This document shows positions 1 to 11,500 of a stretch of DNA of 27,220 nucleotides, piece after piece. Numbering within the stretch: position 1 is the first letter of the stretch; each line of letters begins with the position of its first letter. The notes beneath the pieces are model-generated. The model saw nothing but the letters and a program-made list of their open reading frames with translations. It did no database searches and was not told the origin of the DNA. The DNA is taken from positions 1 to 27,220 of the forward strand of contig JAYMTA010000534.1 in assembly GCA_036897625.1 (NCBI GenBank), in the 5' to 3' direction. This stretch comes from Pelargonium cotyledonis. Lineage: Eukaryota; Streptophyta; Magnoliopsida; Geraniales; Geraniaceae. The translations under genes were made by a program, and so were the position numbers.

Positions 1-556
1 CATATATAAATATGGTTGGTGCTGGATTGAAGAGCAGCAACATGTACCTGTACCCTTCTTCTTCATTCCATGATCTCTAATTCTATAATATATATATATA
101 TGATCAATGTAGCTGGTTTTTATTTTATGTTGCTAGGACCCTATCTGTTCTGTCCCTTTTGGTTTTTGAGGCCATATATGCCTAACAATTCATAAATATA
201 TACACCACCATCATAAATATATATGTATATGTATAGCATATGTGTTACTTGTTCTACCATCCATCTTCTGCTGAGCCACCAAAATTTAAAGCTAGCTTGC
301 TTAATATTTATCGTCTCATTTCCTACCTTTCCATTACATTAATGATCTAATAATAAGTTGCTTCACAACTCACGAGAAGCCAATCCAAAAGTACTTGCAT
401 GAAATTCCCTCCAAGTGCGTAGGTCAACTGATAAAAGTCATTTCAGTTTAACATACAGTTTTGAGTTTAACGTAGTGTTAAAATACGGTATAATGAGTTT
501 TGCCGCTCTTGTGGTCATATCCAAATCGAATGATGATTAGTGTGAGGTGGTCTGAC
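1..556. other. AT-rich intergenic DNA, no gene seen
   Basis: This stretch is rich in short TATATA runs and has no open frame with recognisable protein similarity. I see no tRNA-like or other structural RNA signature. It is bounded on the right by the hAT-like element at 557. Confidence 0.6.
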
Positions 557-994
557 TAGAGTTGACAATCTGTGCCGTAACACGAAACACAACATAAGCA
601 CGACACGAAATTAATGTGTTTGAGCTCCCGCATTTTTCCTTGTCGTGTTAATTAGTTGTATTGTGACACACAGAACATGCGCGACACGCACACTCAAGAA
701 TATAATAGTAAACTAATATTCTAATATATAATGTGCCAAAAGTGTTGGCTCATGTCATGCCAATCGTGTTGTGCTGTGTCAAATGTGTTAGTCCTATATC
801 ATGCGTAATGTGTTGGGTAATGTTCATGTGATCAATCGCCGTGTCGTGTCATGTCAGGACGATCAATTTAGTTATCGTATTAAACTTGTTATGTTCGTGT
901 TGGGTCACATAACATGATTATTAAAAATGTCGTGTTTGTGTATGAGTGTGCAACACAGTTTTTAACATGACACATACATAAATTGTTAGCTCTA
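557..994. mobile_element. hAT-like non-autonomous DNA transposon relic
   Basis: The left end reads TAGAGTTGACAAT and the reverse complement of the right end reads TAGAGCTAACAAT, so 11 of 13 terminal positions agree in inverted orientation. The interior is full of short GTGTCGTGTCATG-like words and has no coding potential, as in many plant hAT-type MITEs. The flanking 8-mers (ggtctgac and aatattat) do not match, so no target-site duplication survives or the ends are slightly misplaced. The same terminal word occurs near 19374-19387 in the divergent promoter region (TAGAGCTGACAATC on the minus strand), which supports a family present more than once here. The superfamily assignment is inferred from the termini only. 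Confidence 0.5.
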
Positions 995-1187
995 AATATT
1001 ATTTAAAAGTGTTGACCGCATACTCACTTAGATTAAGAAAAATAACATTAAACAAAACAGTGTGGAGAGTATTAAATTGATTGGGTTTTGGAAACAAGAA
1101 GCAAGGATTGAGGAGACATGGAGTGTAAGTTTCCATGCAATGCAGCAAATTAAAATGTGGTACGTAGAGTGCTATTTCAAGATCCTA

Positions 1188-1218
<31 letters not shown>

Positions 1219-2064
1219 TACAGAAACAAGAACAATGGGAACACAGAGTGTAACAAAATCAGACATGTAGCAAAAAGAGACTTTGTGTTTTGACCTTAAA
1301 CTCTCATTCCAATTCCACACCCACTGTCTCTTCTTTTATGTTATTTTTTGTTTCCAAGACAGCACGAGTGTGTATGATAGCTTCATTAATTAATATAGTA
1401 CTGTAATTAATTTCTTGTTAATGTTTAAGGTCTCGCTTTTCCATGGTCTTGTCTTTGTTTTTCGATTTCCCAAAACATACCGACTTTGACATTTGAGTTT
1501 TGACACAACAACTAAACAAACGTACTTGTATTCAAAGAACCAATTAATATGTAAGACCTAGGAGGTCAAAAAATGAGAGCAACATAATTAATTATTTACT
1601 GTTCATGATCAAATAAAAGAAAGAAACTAGTCAACAAAAGAGAAAAAAGGCTTTTAACTCTACTCTCTGCCTGTTTCTTGTCAGTCTTGTGTTATTGATA
1701 CACAGTGAATCCCAAAACTCTTTAAAGTCAAAGCTACGTTCTGCACAATCGATCTTCATTTACAGTGATATTAAACTATTAGGGTTTCTCAGTGTTTTTT
1801 CATAAGCAAAATTTTATGATTAATTAGTCTGATCTCGATAAGTTCTATACTTCTGTCCTCCTTAAAGAAGAAGTGAGAATATAGAAATTTATGTATTGCC
1901 TTCATGCTATGTAATTAATTGTATCTTTAAATCATCTATATATATATTGTAGAGGATACTGATATATAAAGGTTTCTTATTAATTATCACTTGAATTTTT
2001 ATTTCAAAATGATTGTGAACTTACATATTTTAGAATTTTTTTTGAAATGAATGAAAAATTTTGT
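995..2064. other. Intergenic DNA with a compound microsatellite
   Basis: AT-rich non-coding sequence. A GT run at about 1189-1198 passes directly into an AT run at 1199-1218. A telomere-motif-like TTAGGGTTT word occurs near 1780, but no gene start lies close enough to use it. A 63-codon open frame across the microsatellite is low complexity and is not taken as a gene. Confidence 0.55.
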
Positions 2065-2545
2065 ATTAAGTCATAGGATCCATAAATACAAGGTTCGCGA
2101 TTGAAATTGGACAAAATGTCTCTACCCAACCACACACTTTCTTAATCGAAGCATATGATTTAACCAAACTATGAGCAACATGATTCACTCATCTCCTAAC
2201 AAAATGGAAATTCAAACTAGAAATGTCAAATAAGTAAGACAAAATACCATATATAACTAGACCCAAGGCACTAAGAAACCATTCCCCTTTGGTTGTCACA
2301 CACAACCACTTTTGCATCATCTGATTCAACAATCGTCTTATCCCAACTGTTTCAAGCAATCCAAGATAAGAATTCACGGATCGTTAGGACTTCCATCAAC
2401 TCCGGGTCCCAAGAACCCAAGCACCCTGCCCGACCACCGCCGCAAGCTGCATATGACCAGTCCTGAAGAACCCAACCACCCCTTGATATATCCTCGGTAG
2501 TGAATTCAACACCATTTGTGTTGAACTTGAAATACGACATCTCTT
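2065..2545 (-). pseudogene. Decayed RNase H-like domain of a non-LTR retrotransposon
   Basis: Minus-strand translation, allowing frameshifts and stops, gives a recognisable series in the order of the RNase H-type domain near the 3' end of plant LINE elements. First comes a KFNTNGVEFT block with GGWVLQDW (about 2540-2430), then DPELMEVLTIREFLSWI (about 2403-2353). After a frameshift comes WDKTIVESDDAKVVVCDN (about 2345-2290), then SSLNFHFVRR followed by a stop and VNHVAHSLVKSYA (about 2225-2145). The final piece is WVETFCPIS. In living copies the Asp, Glu and Asp of such blocks form the metal site. Here the frame is broken at least twice and no reverse transcriptase region is visible upstream, so it is a truncated fossil. 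Confidence 0.6.
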
Positions 2546-3478
2546 CCTCGAAAGTCCAAAGCCATCGACTTAAGAGAACGTGTTGCTGCGCCTCACACTA
2601 TGAAACGAACATATTCACAAGGACATTGCCGCTACACAAGACTCGAAAGCCGCAAAAGTACTCAAAACCAAAAGCCACAAAAATCCTACCAAATCCTAAT
2701 ATTTGTCTTTGAGACAAGACTAACATCTATGAGAGAATCAAATTATTATGATATTATTGCCGACTACGCACTCTCTAACAAACCCCTAGGTCATCGAAGT
2801 TGAAAACGACGGCTACCATCCATACAAGAGAGAGCGGTGGCTGTCGTAAATCTGTTTCATATTTTAGAAAATTAGTACGTAGAAATTGATAATAATATTA
2901 TTAGTATCACTGTACACATAATCACGTTAATAAAAAAATAAATATATCACATTACTGATTTTGAAAGATTGGATTATTATTTTTACTTGTAATGTTGATA
3001 GCACATGGTATAGTAAATTTTATTAAGTATATAAATGTTAGGCCGAGTCATGAATGAAGACAGAAGCAGATAGACAAGTAGGAAACTATGATTAAGAGAC
3101 ACTGTTCACGTCAGAACCTGACGTCACCTCTCTCTCTCTCTCACTCTCAATATTAATGAATGGGCTTTTCCTTGAATTTAATGGGCTCATTTTTGGGCCC
3201 ACGTACCCCTGGCCCTCTCTTTCTCATGTTGAAACTTTCTCTAACTAGCTCCTTTGTATAATGAAGTTTTGGTTTCAAAAAAAAAAAAAAAAAAACACTA
3301 ACTCATCAACTTATCATATAGAGTTTTTGGCTTAGACTAAGCGACCAATGAGTGGTTGACACCTCATAAAAATAGCTTGGATTCGGGTGGGTCGCTCCGC
3401 TCCCACCAATTCACTTGGGTGGGTTCAAGTGGTTTTAATGAGGTGGCAATGCCTCATTAGCTTGGCTTAGAGACATTA

Positions 3479-3515
<37 letters not shown>

Positions 3516-4014
3516 GTAAAATATATATCAGTTGACTGATATCGTTTGTTTTTATAGTAAATTGACGCTAGACTTTCTATACTTTACAAAACTATAAAAA
3601 TTACTCACATGTACTTATTTTTTTAATAGGTCTGGCTCCTGCGCTTTTTAATTTTTTTTCCCTTCTAATTTGGTCATGTTGACCGGCTGCAGCCGGTTTC
3701 TATCTTCCACGTCAACAACAAAACCACGTCACCATTTCATTCGGATTTTTGTCCACGTCATCCATCCACCACATCTTACCACAACGATGGCCACCAAAAA
3801 ACACATGCTATGCCGTTTTGTATATACGAAAAAACGCACTCTCATGTTATTTTGTACATGTCACTCTTTTTATTTTGAGAAAAATCAGTACGCGGGATGG
3901 AGTATGAGAAAATATATCAATCAAGATAGATGGGATTTCGGTTATTTTTTTTGTTCCATAGGTCATATAATATAAAGTGGTTGGGTTGGCTAGGCAGATG
4001 CAAGATAATTAATA
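2546..4014. other. Intergenic DNA with simple repeats, no gene seen
   Basis: Contains a TC-rich run near 3127-3143, a 19-base A run at 3277-3295, a (CT)10 run at 3481-3500 passing into an AT run to 3515, and a small perfect hairpin (TAATGAGG, 8-base loop, CCTCATTA) at 3436-3459. A 101-codon open frame at 3670-3975 has no recognisable domain and a composition like the surrounding non-coding DNA, so it is not called. The GCGGGATGGAGTA-like word near 3895 resembles a degraded Stowaway terminus, but its partner end was not found. Confidence 0.55.
3481..3516. repeat. Compound microsatellite (CT)10 then (AT)n
   Basis: Ten CT units are followed without a gap by an AT run of about 15 bases. This is a typical plant dinucleotide repeat, with no sign of a functional role. 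Confidence 0.95.
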
Positions 4015-4220
4015 CTCCCTTCGTCCCAAAATGAGTGTCCTCCTTTTTATTTTGAGAAAAATTAAGAAGAAATTAGTTAGTGTGATACGTTTACTATTGT
4101 ATTCTCATGATCATGTGTTGAGAGATTTCAACAAACTTTTTATAAGGGTGTAATTAACAATTCATGCATAACTAACTTACTAGAAAAGGAAACAAGACAC
4201 TCATTTTGAGACGGGGGGAG
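4015..4220. mobile_element. Stowaway-type MITE, copy 1
   Basis: The 206-bp element begins CTCCCTTCGTCCCAAAATGA and ends with the near-perfect inverse. The reverse complement of its last 25 bases agrees with the first 25 at all but 3 positions. A TA precedes the left end, as expected for the Tc1/mariner-derived Stowaway superfamily. The right flank reads TG, one change from TA. The interior is AT-rich and non-coding. It shares the word TTTACTATTGTATTCT (4090-4105) with the second element at 5344-5564, so the two belong to one family. Stowaway elements do not encode a transposase and need one in trans. Confidence 0.85.
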
Positions 4221-5343
4221 TGGTATATAGAATTTAAAAAAAAAAAATCGATATGAATAATGTTAGTTTCGCACTCAAAAGAATTTTAATAGAATTGAAT
4301 GTGAAGCTGTGTTGAACCCAATAGCAATTTATTTTCTGACCTGAGAAATTAATGCAAAACATAAGTTAATAACTCGTAATTAATGCAGATGCAAATTCTC
4401 AGCCATTATTTTCTCCGATCAACTCCAACCATTATTTTCTCAATTTCATTTTTCTCAGATTCATTGTCGTTTTCTTCTTTCTCTCTATCTTTCTTTTTCA
4501 TGATGTTACCAAAGAAAAACCAACATGAAATTATTAATAATTCATTCAATATTGTCTCCTTTTCAATAACCAATTGGGTCATTGAATTTGATTTCAATGT
4601 TTGCATTTCATCCGAATCCATTGATTGGATGCAGAAAAATAATGAATTGAATTTGATTTTAAATTCATAAGATTCAAAATATATTTCTGTAAAATAAAAT
4701 TTTAAATGTCAATTTTTATTTCATTATATGAAGCTTTATTCAATGTAGAAGTGTAATTTGTCATGGGTCATGTATGCTGTAGGAGGGTCATAATGGGTTG
4801 TGGGTTGTGGCTGGCCACAACCGCGGGTTGTAGCACAGAATGCGTGTAAGTCCAGTGATTGTATAAGCCCAAAGAAACTCTAATTTTATGAATATTAGTA
4901 GGATACAAGTTGCAGTTATAAATACACATTAGAACCAATAACAAGATACGCTTTTGCTATCACACACTACTATCTACACAATTCAACTCTCTTTGTTCAC
5001 TTATCTGACTTGGGTGTCAGAGGGGCCTAAAGAAGACAATCTTCATTAGGCTTTTGTTTTGCAAGTGTTGTTCGAGAGCTGCCGGTTGGGAGGTCGCGCG
5101 AGTCCAGTTCCCTTGCCCTACTTTCATCGTGTAGCAACATAATCAACCATATAGAGATCATTGGAAGATTTGAATTGCATTTAGCCCGGGGGCACGTCAC
5201 AAACTTAAATATCATGTATCATAATTGAAATGTTAAATTGTTGATCTACTTGAACTTTAAAACATGTTAAAATAAGATAAAAATGTCCCCAAAAGAGCAG
5301 AATACATGATAATTGTACGACTTAAATAACATTATATTGATTA
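4221..5343. other. Intergenic DNA between two MITEs, possible LTR fragment inside
   Basis: AT-rich with no supported gene. Overlapping open frames on both strands at 4383-4670 are composition shadows of TTTCTC-rich sequence. A perfect hairpin with 8-bp arms (GGTTGTGG, loop CTGG, CCACAACC) lies at 4803-4822. The part around 4917-5025 is described separately as a possible retrotransposon LTR remnant. Confidence 0.55.
4917..5025 (+). repeat. Possible LTR promoter/U5 remnant
   Basis: A TATAAATA box at 4917-4924 is followed about 80 bases later by CTGACTTGGGTGTCAGAGGG (5005-5024). A CTGACTTGGGCGTCAGAG-like string is a frequent feature of the transcribed end of Ty3/gypsy-type LTRs in dicots. I cannot define the LTR boundaries or a target-site duplication, so this is only a similarity-based suggestion. 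Confidence 0.3.
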
Positions 5344-5564
5344 CTCCACGAGTTCTAAAATAAGTGAATTTATTTATGTTTTGAGAAGAAAAAAAAATAG
5401 TATAATAATATATTTACTATTGTATTCTTATTATCATGAATTAAGGAATATAAACTAATCATTTTCACAATTTATATACAACGAAATTTCTTTAAAAAAA
5501 AAAGAAAATATACTTATTTTAGGACAAATATTAGAAAAAAACATGACAATTATTTTGAAACGAG
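5344..5564. mobile_element. Stowaway-type MITE, copy 2 (diverged)
   Basis: The 221-bp element is flanked on both sides by TA (5342-5343 and 5565-5566), the target-site duplication of this superfamily. The left end CTCCACGAGTTCTAAAATAA and the reverse complement of the right end (CTCGTTTCAAAATAATTG) align after a short gap. Internal sequence includes TTTACTATTGTATTCT (5413-5428), identical to copy 1, followed by a similar CATGA-rich segment. It lies about 130 bp downstream of the NRPA1 stop codon, so it could sit in or just beyond the 3' flank of that copy. Confidence 0.75.
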
Positions 5565-5692
5565 TATTTTATATAAATATATTCCTCTGTGACAAAACTT
5601 AAGGTGAGCACAGTTGCTTCAGCTCTGTTCATACAGATAATTAACCTACTTGTTTGTTCTGGTTTAGATTAATAAGTGTAGCTACTGAATTA

Positions 5693-7812
5693 TCAATCCA
5701 TTTCAAGTTTCTGTATCAAATCAAAACTTCCAGTACCAATCTTCACAGGCAATCCAAGACAAATCCTGGCTGATGGAGTTTCCAAACTGTCCACTCTACC
5801 ATGATAAGCTGCTTCAGCAATGAACTGGGAAGCAGTCTCAAATGTCATTTTACTAAAAGGCGATACCGAGTCCGCTATGCCTCCAAGCCGGCTCATTGGA
5901 CGATACCCACCCGTGTGGGTCATAAAATCTGCAATCAAGGACAGGTGCCGGTAATTGACCACTATCCCGTAAGACTTGAACACATGATTGATCTCTTGGA
6001 TAAGGGTCTCTCTTGCAGCTTCTACGCCGTATGTATTCAGCATGTCATGGATGCTGTTGGAATATATGTAACTGATATTAAGGTCATCTTGCATTTTCCA
6101 TAATGCTCTGAAGTTGACTCCACTTGTCTGCAATGCAGGAATTTTCTCTAGTGTTTTGGGATCAATATCTACCCGTTTTTTTGGATCTCGACCATAATAA
6201 ATCACCTGACTTTCTTTGCAGTTTGTTGATTCGTAACTATCAACATTGCCAGAACTCTGTATATACACTCTCTGTGCTGCCCTCTGAGCAATCTGCACAA
6301 AATGAAGGAGATCAACTTAGGGGAGTGACAAGAAAAACATGAGTTTTTTAAATATTAAAAATACAAATTACAACATGAAACAAGCAAGACAGTCTATTGG
6401 CATACAAGCCAGCATGTTCTGGAGATTGGTAAATCTAGAATATCCCAACATTAGCTCAGTCCCCACTCAGAATTCAATGGAGATTGGTAATTTAGTTTAT
6501 TTTTTTGTTAGTTTCCTTCATAAGAATTATCTTTCTTCTACCTTAAATCTGTTCCTTCTACAAGAAGCTGATGGTGATAAGAATTCACAAAGATATCTCC
6601 CTAGTTTGAGCGAAAATTATCAATCATTTCACATATTATAATAAACTAAGGAACAAAAAGCAAGGCAAGGCAAGAACTAACTATTTTGGTGGTCATCAAT
6701 TTCTAGGGGACAAAAAGCATTTCCATGATTTTTTCTATGATGAACAAGGACTTTATGATGATATGCACCCAATCAAGAGAGATGTAGGAAGCAATGCAAC
6801 CATGGTAACTGGAGAAATATAGGCACGATACTGTACTTAATTCGAGTATTATATAGATAAGTATGTCTTGTTAACTAAGTCATTCAACATGATCAAATGT
6901 CAATTCATTTGGAATGTGGAACTTATATATAAGAAAGGACAGGAGGTTATATAAACAGGTAAGCAGGGAATAAAGCTAGTAAAGGGTTGGCTGGCTTACC
7001 GTATAATCACAAACTATGAAAGCAAAACAAAAGGAGAGAGTGACCCAAGTACCTGTGCCAGCAAAATGTGAGGTTCGTTAGTAAATTCAAAATGGGCCTG
7101 TAAGTGTAGTCCCTTGGCAGCCACAAATATTGCTCTATCAGTTATCTTTCTAGCTACTGCTCTCATCTGCCCTTTCCTTTTAACTTCTGATCAGGCCTTT
7201 TTGCTACTAGACTTGAGTGTAGAAAGATTACGTTCATATGATGTTTCAGATATTTTATCTTCAGCATCTAGTACACCATCCTCGTCAATTTCCTCTTCAT
7301 TCTCAGAATGATCAATTTCGCTTTCAAGCTGGGATGATGGGTTACCTACACTCAGTTCATCTTCTGAGCCATCCTCATAATCCATTTCATCAATAGCTTG
7401 CAATTTTTGTTTTTGCGCATCTAAACCGAGATCATCTGCTTCCTCTCAATCATCATCGTCGTCTTCTTCCTCACCTTGTGATCTGCTACGAGAACCATCT
7501 TCATCTGTCTCATTTGAGGATTTTGGTTGAGAATCTGGTTTGAAATTTTTAATCCCGCTAAATTTAGAGAGCAAGATAATGTTCTTTTCTATTGCATCCT
7601 CTAGCTTTCTCAGAAACAATATACTCAGAGTTTCCTCAAACTTCGTTAATGGAATACCCAAATGTGGTTCAGAAAGCTTCAACTTCAGCTTATAGATACT
7701 ACAGATTCTACGATCATGAACAGCAAATGGCACAACTGATACCTCCATGGTATCAACTAAATCTGCTATGGATATCTTCTTCAACTCCCCAGCAAGTCGC
7801 TTAGCATCCTCC
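5693..7812 (-). pseudogene. NRPA1: NRPA1 exons 20-21: acidic linker and C-terminal jaw/clamp
   Basis: Exon 20 is 7812-7053 (760 nt) and exon 21 is 6292-5693, including the TGA stop at 5695-5693. Exon 20 begins with LAGELKKISIADLVDTMEVSVVP and FLRKLEDAIE, then enters the Asp/Glu/Ser-rich linker typical of this subunit. The first premature TGA (7448-7446) follows a run of Asp codons. Reading on in the same frame gives EEADDLGLDAQKQKLQ and MDYEDGSEDE, clearly ancestral coding sequence, until the second TGA (7193-7191) between KKA and SEVKRKGQ. The exon finishes NEPHILLAQ. Exon 21 is fully open: IAQRAAQRVYIQSSG, YSNSIHDMLNTYGVEAARE, HTGGYRPMSRLGGIAD, ETPSARICLGLP. Truncation at the first TGA would remove the conserved C-terminal segment that completes the clamp and jaw. 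Confidence 0.9.
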
Positions 7813-8546
7813 CTGCACACGGCCAGGATAACAGATCATGAATAGGAATACCAAATGCCTATGGAATATAAGAAGACAGATATATATGTGCAAGAATGCC
7901 TGCAGAGATGCCCAATCTAGGAAACAAATTGGAGAAAAAAGTAGCTAAAAACAAATCAATAAGCCAAACAACCAAAAAATAATGTAGGTAATTTGGATAC
8001 GAAGCACTAAAATTTGTTGTTCTCTAGAATAAGTTTGCCCCAGCTGCTAGACCTTCAACATACCTAATCAGCTGGACTTCATGATATATGAAACGCTTGT
8101 GCTAGCAAGCCTCAAACTATGTCAAAATACAAGAGGGTGACCTGTATGCACAGACTGGGCATTTCTAATCATGTCAAATATGACTACACTTGCCTTGTTC
8201 ATATTTGCCTCAATCTCGAATCAGGCCTGTCAATGTTCTACATAGCACATGCCTTGTTTATATTTGGAATGGCTCAAGAAATTCAAATTTAATTACTGGA
8301 CAAGGAGAAACAGTATTGAACATTATTGATTAACACATTTATCATTATACTCAGATAATAACTGTCCAACCCTCCATATATTCACTCAATTACTCCTGAC
8401 TTTCCATGGTCAGCACTTAAATTTTCACATCTCATGGTACGAGTATGCATAAAACTCTGACACATTCATTAGATACAGTGCAAAGCTTACTACATTAGGA
8501 GGCAAAACATAATCTAAAGAGCAACAATAAATATTTAACAACTCAC

Positions 8547-11500
8547 TGTGATCTCCCCTCTTGCAAGGGGCAAGTCATAATAGGAGTCTTGATATCACTT
8601 GAAGCAGTCATTAAGATCTCCTGTAGACGTGGAATTCCTAGTGTGACATTTATTTCACCTCGCCCAGCAAGATGGAAAGTGTTCAACCTGAAAAATAAGA
8701 CACTTAATCATGTCTAAGAACTGAATTAAAAATAAAAATAAAAATGTGAATATATATGTATGTACATATATAAAGTGATTTCTTTTCAAGTTACTGGTGA
8801 TAAGAGAAAGTTTCCTTGCTGAAGTTTAAATGACAATACCCATTTCGGCAATAGATGGTAGGGGAATCATAATAAAAATATGCTTGTATCTTGTAGGACC
8901 AATATGTCATTATGAACTGAATGCATTGTGCGCAAAAAGTGCACGTTCACCAAATGAAGTACCTTTTTAAGAGTGAGAAATCATCATCAAATGACAATTA
9001 TATAAGAGTTTTTAGCCCTGTTTTTTCACAAGTATAACTTAGGTTGTCACTGAAAGATAATGATACTCTTCGTTGCCACAGATTTAAGGACACTCAAAAA
9101 GCTTTCATCGAACTAACATCTCCAAAGACCAATTCACTGCAATATATCAATATATGCCACAAACAAACTAATGCAGTACTGAAATATTTATAACTCGCAT
9201 AAATGGCCTTGCATCCTTAAAAAGAAACAACTTTAAGAAGCTGAATTAAAGTAAAATCTCACGTCATCTGTGTTGATGGCTCTCCTACAGACTGAGCGGC
9301 AAGAACACCAACTGGTTCTCCTGGCTGAGCTAGGCTTAAGAGGTATTTGCCATTCACTATTTTCATGAACTCCTCTCTACATGTTAAACCAGCAGTAATT
9401 CGTTCATTCAAGGATAACTTTTCAATAAAGTCCTCTGCTTTTTTTGCCAGAGCAGCAGGCAACTTTCCAATGTAACTGTTGTGAACAGGCTCAAGTTTGT
9501 TGAACTCAATGCAACTCCGTTTTGTAGAATTCAATTCCTGATTCTGAAAATTAAGAAAAAAGGATATATGTGTCTGTAATATTACAAATGAATTCAGTTC
9601 AGAACTCAGATTTAAGAGAGTGGATTAAAAGTTCTCACCTCTGCCATTGCTTCAAACTTTGCAAGAAATTTTGACCGGTGGACATCAACACCATCTTCTC
9701 CATAAAAAAACTGAACAATTGAACCATCGGCATCACGTACAGTGTGGTCATAACAAACCTTTAGACACTCAAGATTTTTGATCAAGCACCTTTGCAGGTA
9801 TCCACTTCGAGATGTTTTGACTGCCGTGTCAACTAACCTACACAGTTATAAGACCAAGATTAATAAATAGCAGTAATATGTGATATACAGTATATACGGC
9901 ACTGAAAAGTCAAAGAGCTATGATTTAAAAGCTTCATTCGGTCAATATAGCCGAATTTTAATGCAAAAAGTATTGAAAAGGAAACACAAATTTGAAATGT
10001 ATAAATCCCATTGTAGTTGCATAAGTTGGCTTAGACTTCCACATAATAAATAAGTAAGACTGTTAATGACCCAAATTACACAAAGAAGTCACCTGCAAAA
10101 TTAGCTTTTGCGAAGTTCCATGCATCAAATGCCATAATTGCAAAAATGTTTATGATATCCCCAACACAAAACTACTCTGGGTATTATGATGATTATTTTA
10201 GACCTAAAGCAAATGCAGAGCCTCAACTGCATGGTAATGATGCACCAACATTAGACTTGAAAGAGACATGTACTAATAATGTAAGACAAATGCTGCTCAA
10301 CTACACAACATTAGAATTAAAGTTACTAGCATCAAATGCCATAATTGCAAAAATGTAAGACAGTGCTTCTAGTAACTGAAATTTCACTTGTATGATTTAT
10401 AAAATTTTCAAGTATACTCAATAATCAACTTTCTTGGCTAAGGATAACAATCAGGGCTACACCAAAAGATGCATCGCTAAAACAGGACATACATTTCTCA
10501 TTTCAATGGGGGTAATGCATGCATCAGTATGAATTTAATTTTTTTTTTTTTACACAAGTGATAGTTTAATCTTCCATAAATTGAGATACACCAATATATA
10601 ACCACCTATCTAATGTGAAACATGTATTAGTCAAGTTCATTTTGCATATAACAACACAATATTATTTCTCCATATAGACAATGGTATGATTTACCCTTCA
10701 CGACCGGCCATGCAATGGAAGTAGTATTCTTGAGGGCGAAGTCCAGTAAGGAAACGGTCGATAATAAACCCTCCAGCTCGAGATGAACAATCCCATGGAG
10801 GAAAGCAGGGCAAGGTCTTCCCAGAAACCATTCGAGGAACGCGTTTTTTCTCTAACTCTTGAGAGCCCAGATAAGAAGAAATTTGCTGGAAGTTTACCTA
10901 TTCAATTGAACTAAACATTTAGTTGAGTTGGTCCTCTAACAAACAAAATATTCCTCGTAAGTAGAATTTATGAAAATAAATATATGAATAGAAACTTACA
11001 GTGCCACCCTTGGCACCAGATATAGTCATAAGAGATATACAATTCTTTCCAGATGGTTTCCATAACCCTTCAGACAGCAGTTCAAGGTTGACTATTTTGT
11101 TAAATTCGTTAAGTGCGCTGAGCATTTTTTTGTCCAAGCTCATTAAGGCCGATTCTCCATTGCGGCGTACAAATTCTTCAACTTTTGATTGCAGGTATTT
11201 TGGATCTAAAAGGTATTTAAGAAATAAATAAATAAGTCACAACAATGTATGATAAGAATCTATAAGGTTATGAAGCACATATCTTGGATATATTCATTTT
11301 CTTTTCTTTTTCTTTCAATTTAGAATTGAATATTTGAGAGCACATTTTGCAAGTTCCACAAAGTTCCAGTATTCTGGAAGCACAAATCTGACACGGACAG
11401 CTGAATTACTCTAACTTTCAACCATAGTGAATAATAATTGTTAGGAGTGTCTAGTTCAATTTTCTTTTCTTAGCAATACAAAGTCACCAAGACCCATAAA

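Noticed and set aside
1781..1790. Telo-box-like TTAGGGTTT promoter motif
   Set aside because: No gene start lies within several kilobases on either strand, so a regulatory role cannot be supported.
3436..3459. Perfect 8-bp inverted repeat hairpin
   Set aside because: Short palindromes are expected by chance in AT-rich DNA of this length; there is no U-tract or gene end next to it.
3670..3975. 101-codon open frame on the plus strand
   Set aside because: Its residues are low-information and no domain is recognisable. It overlaps a MITE-like end, has no splice or promoter context, and its base composition does not differ from its flanks.
4383..4670. Overlapping 95-codon (+) and 71-codon (-) open frames
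   Set aside because: Both are products of TTTCTC/GAGAAA-rich low-complexity sequence; neither has a recognisable fold or family.
7114..7311. Plus-strand open frame with a hydrophobic, signal-like start and Ser-rich tail
   Set aside because: It is the antisense of the NRPA1 exon 20 acidic linker; Asp/Glu codons read backwards give Ser, Leu and Phe.
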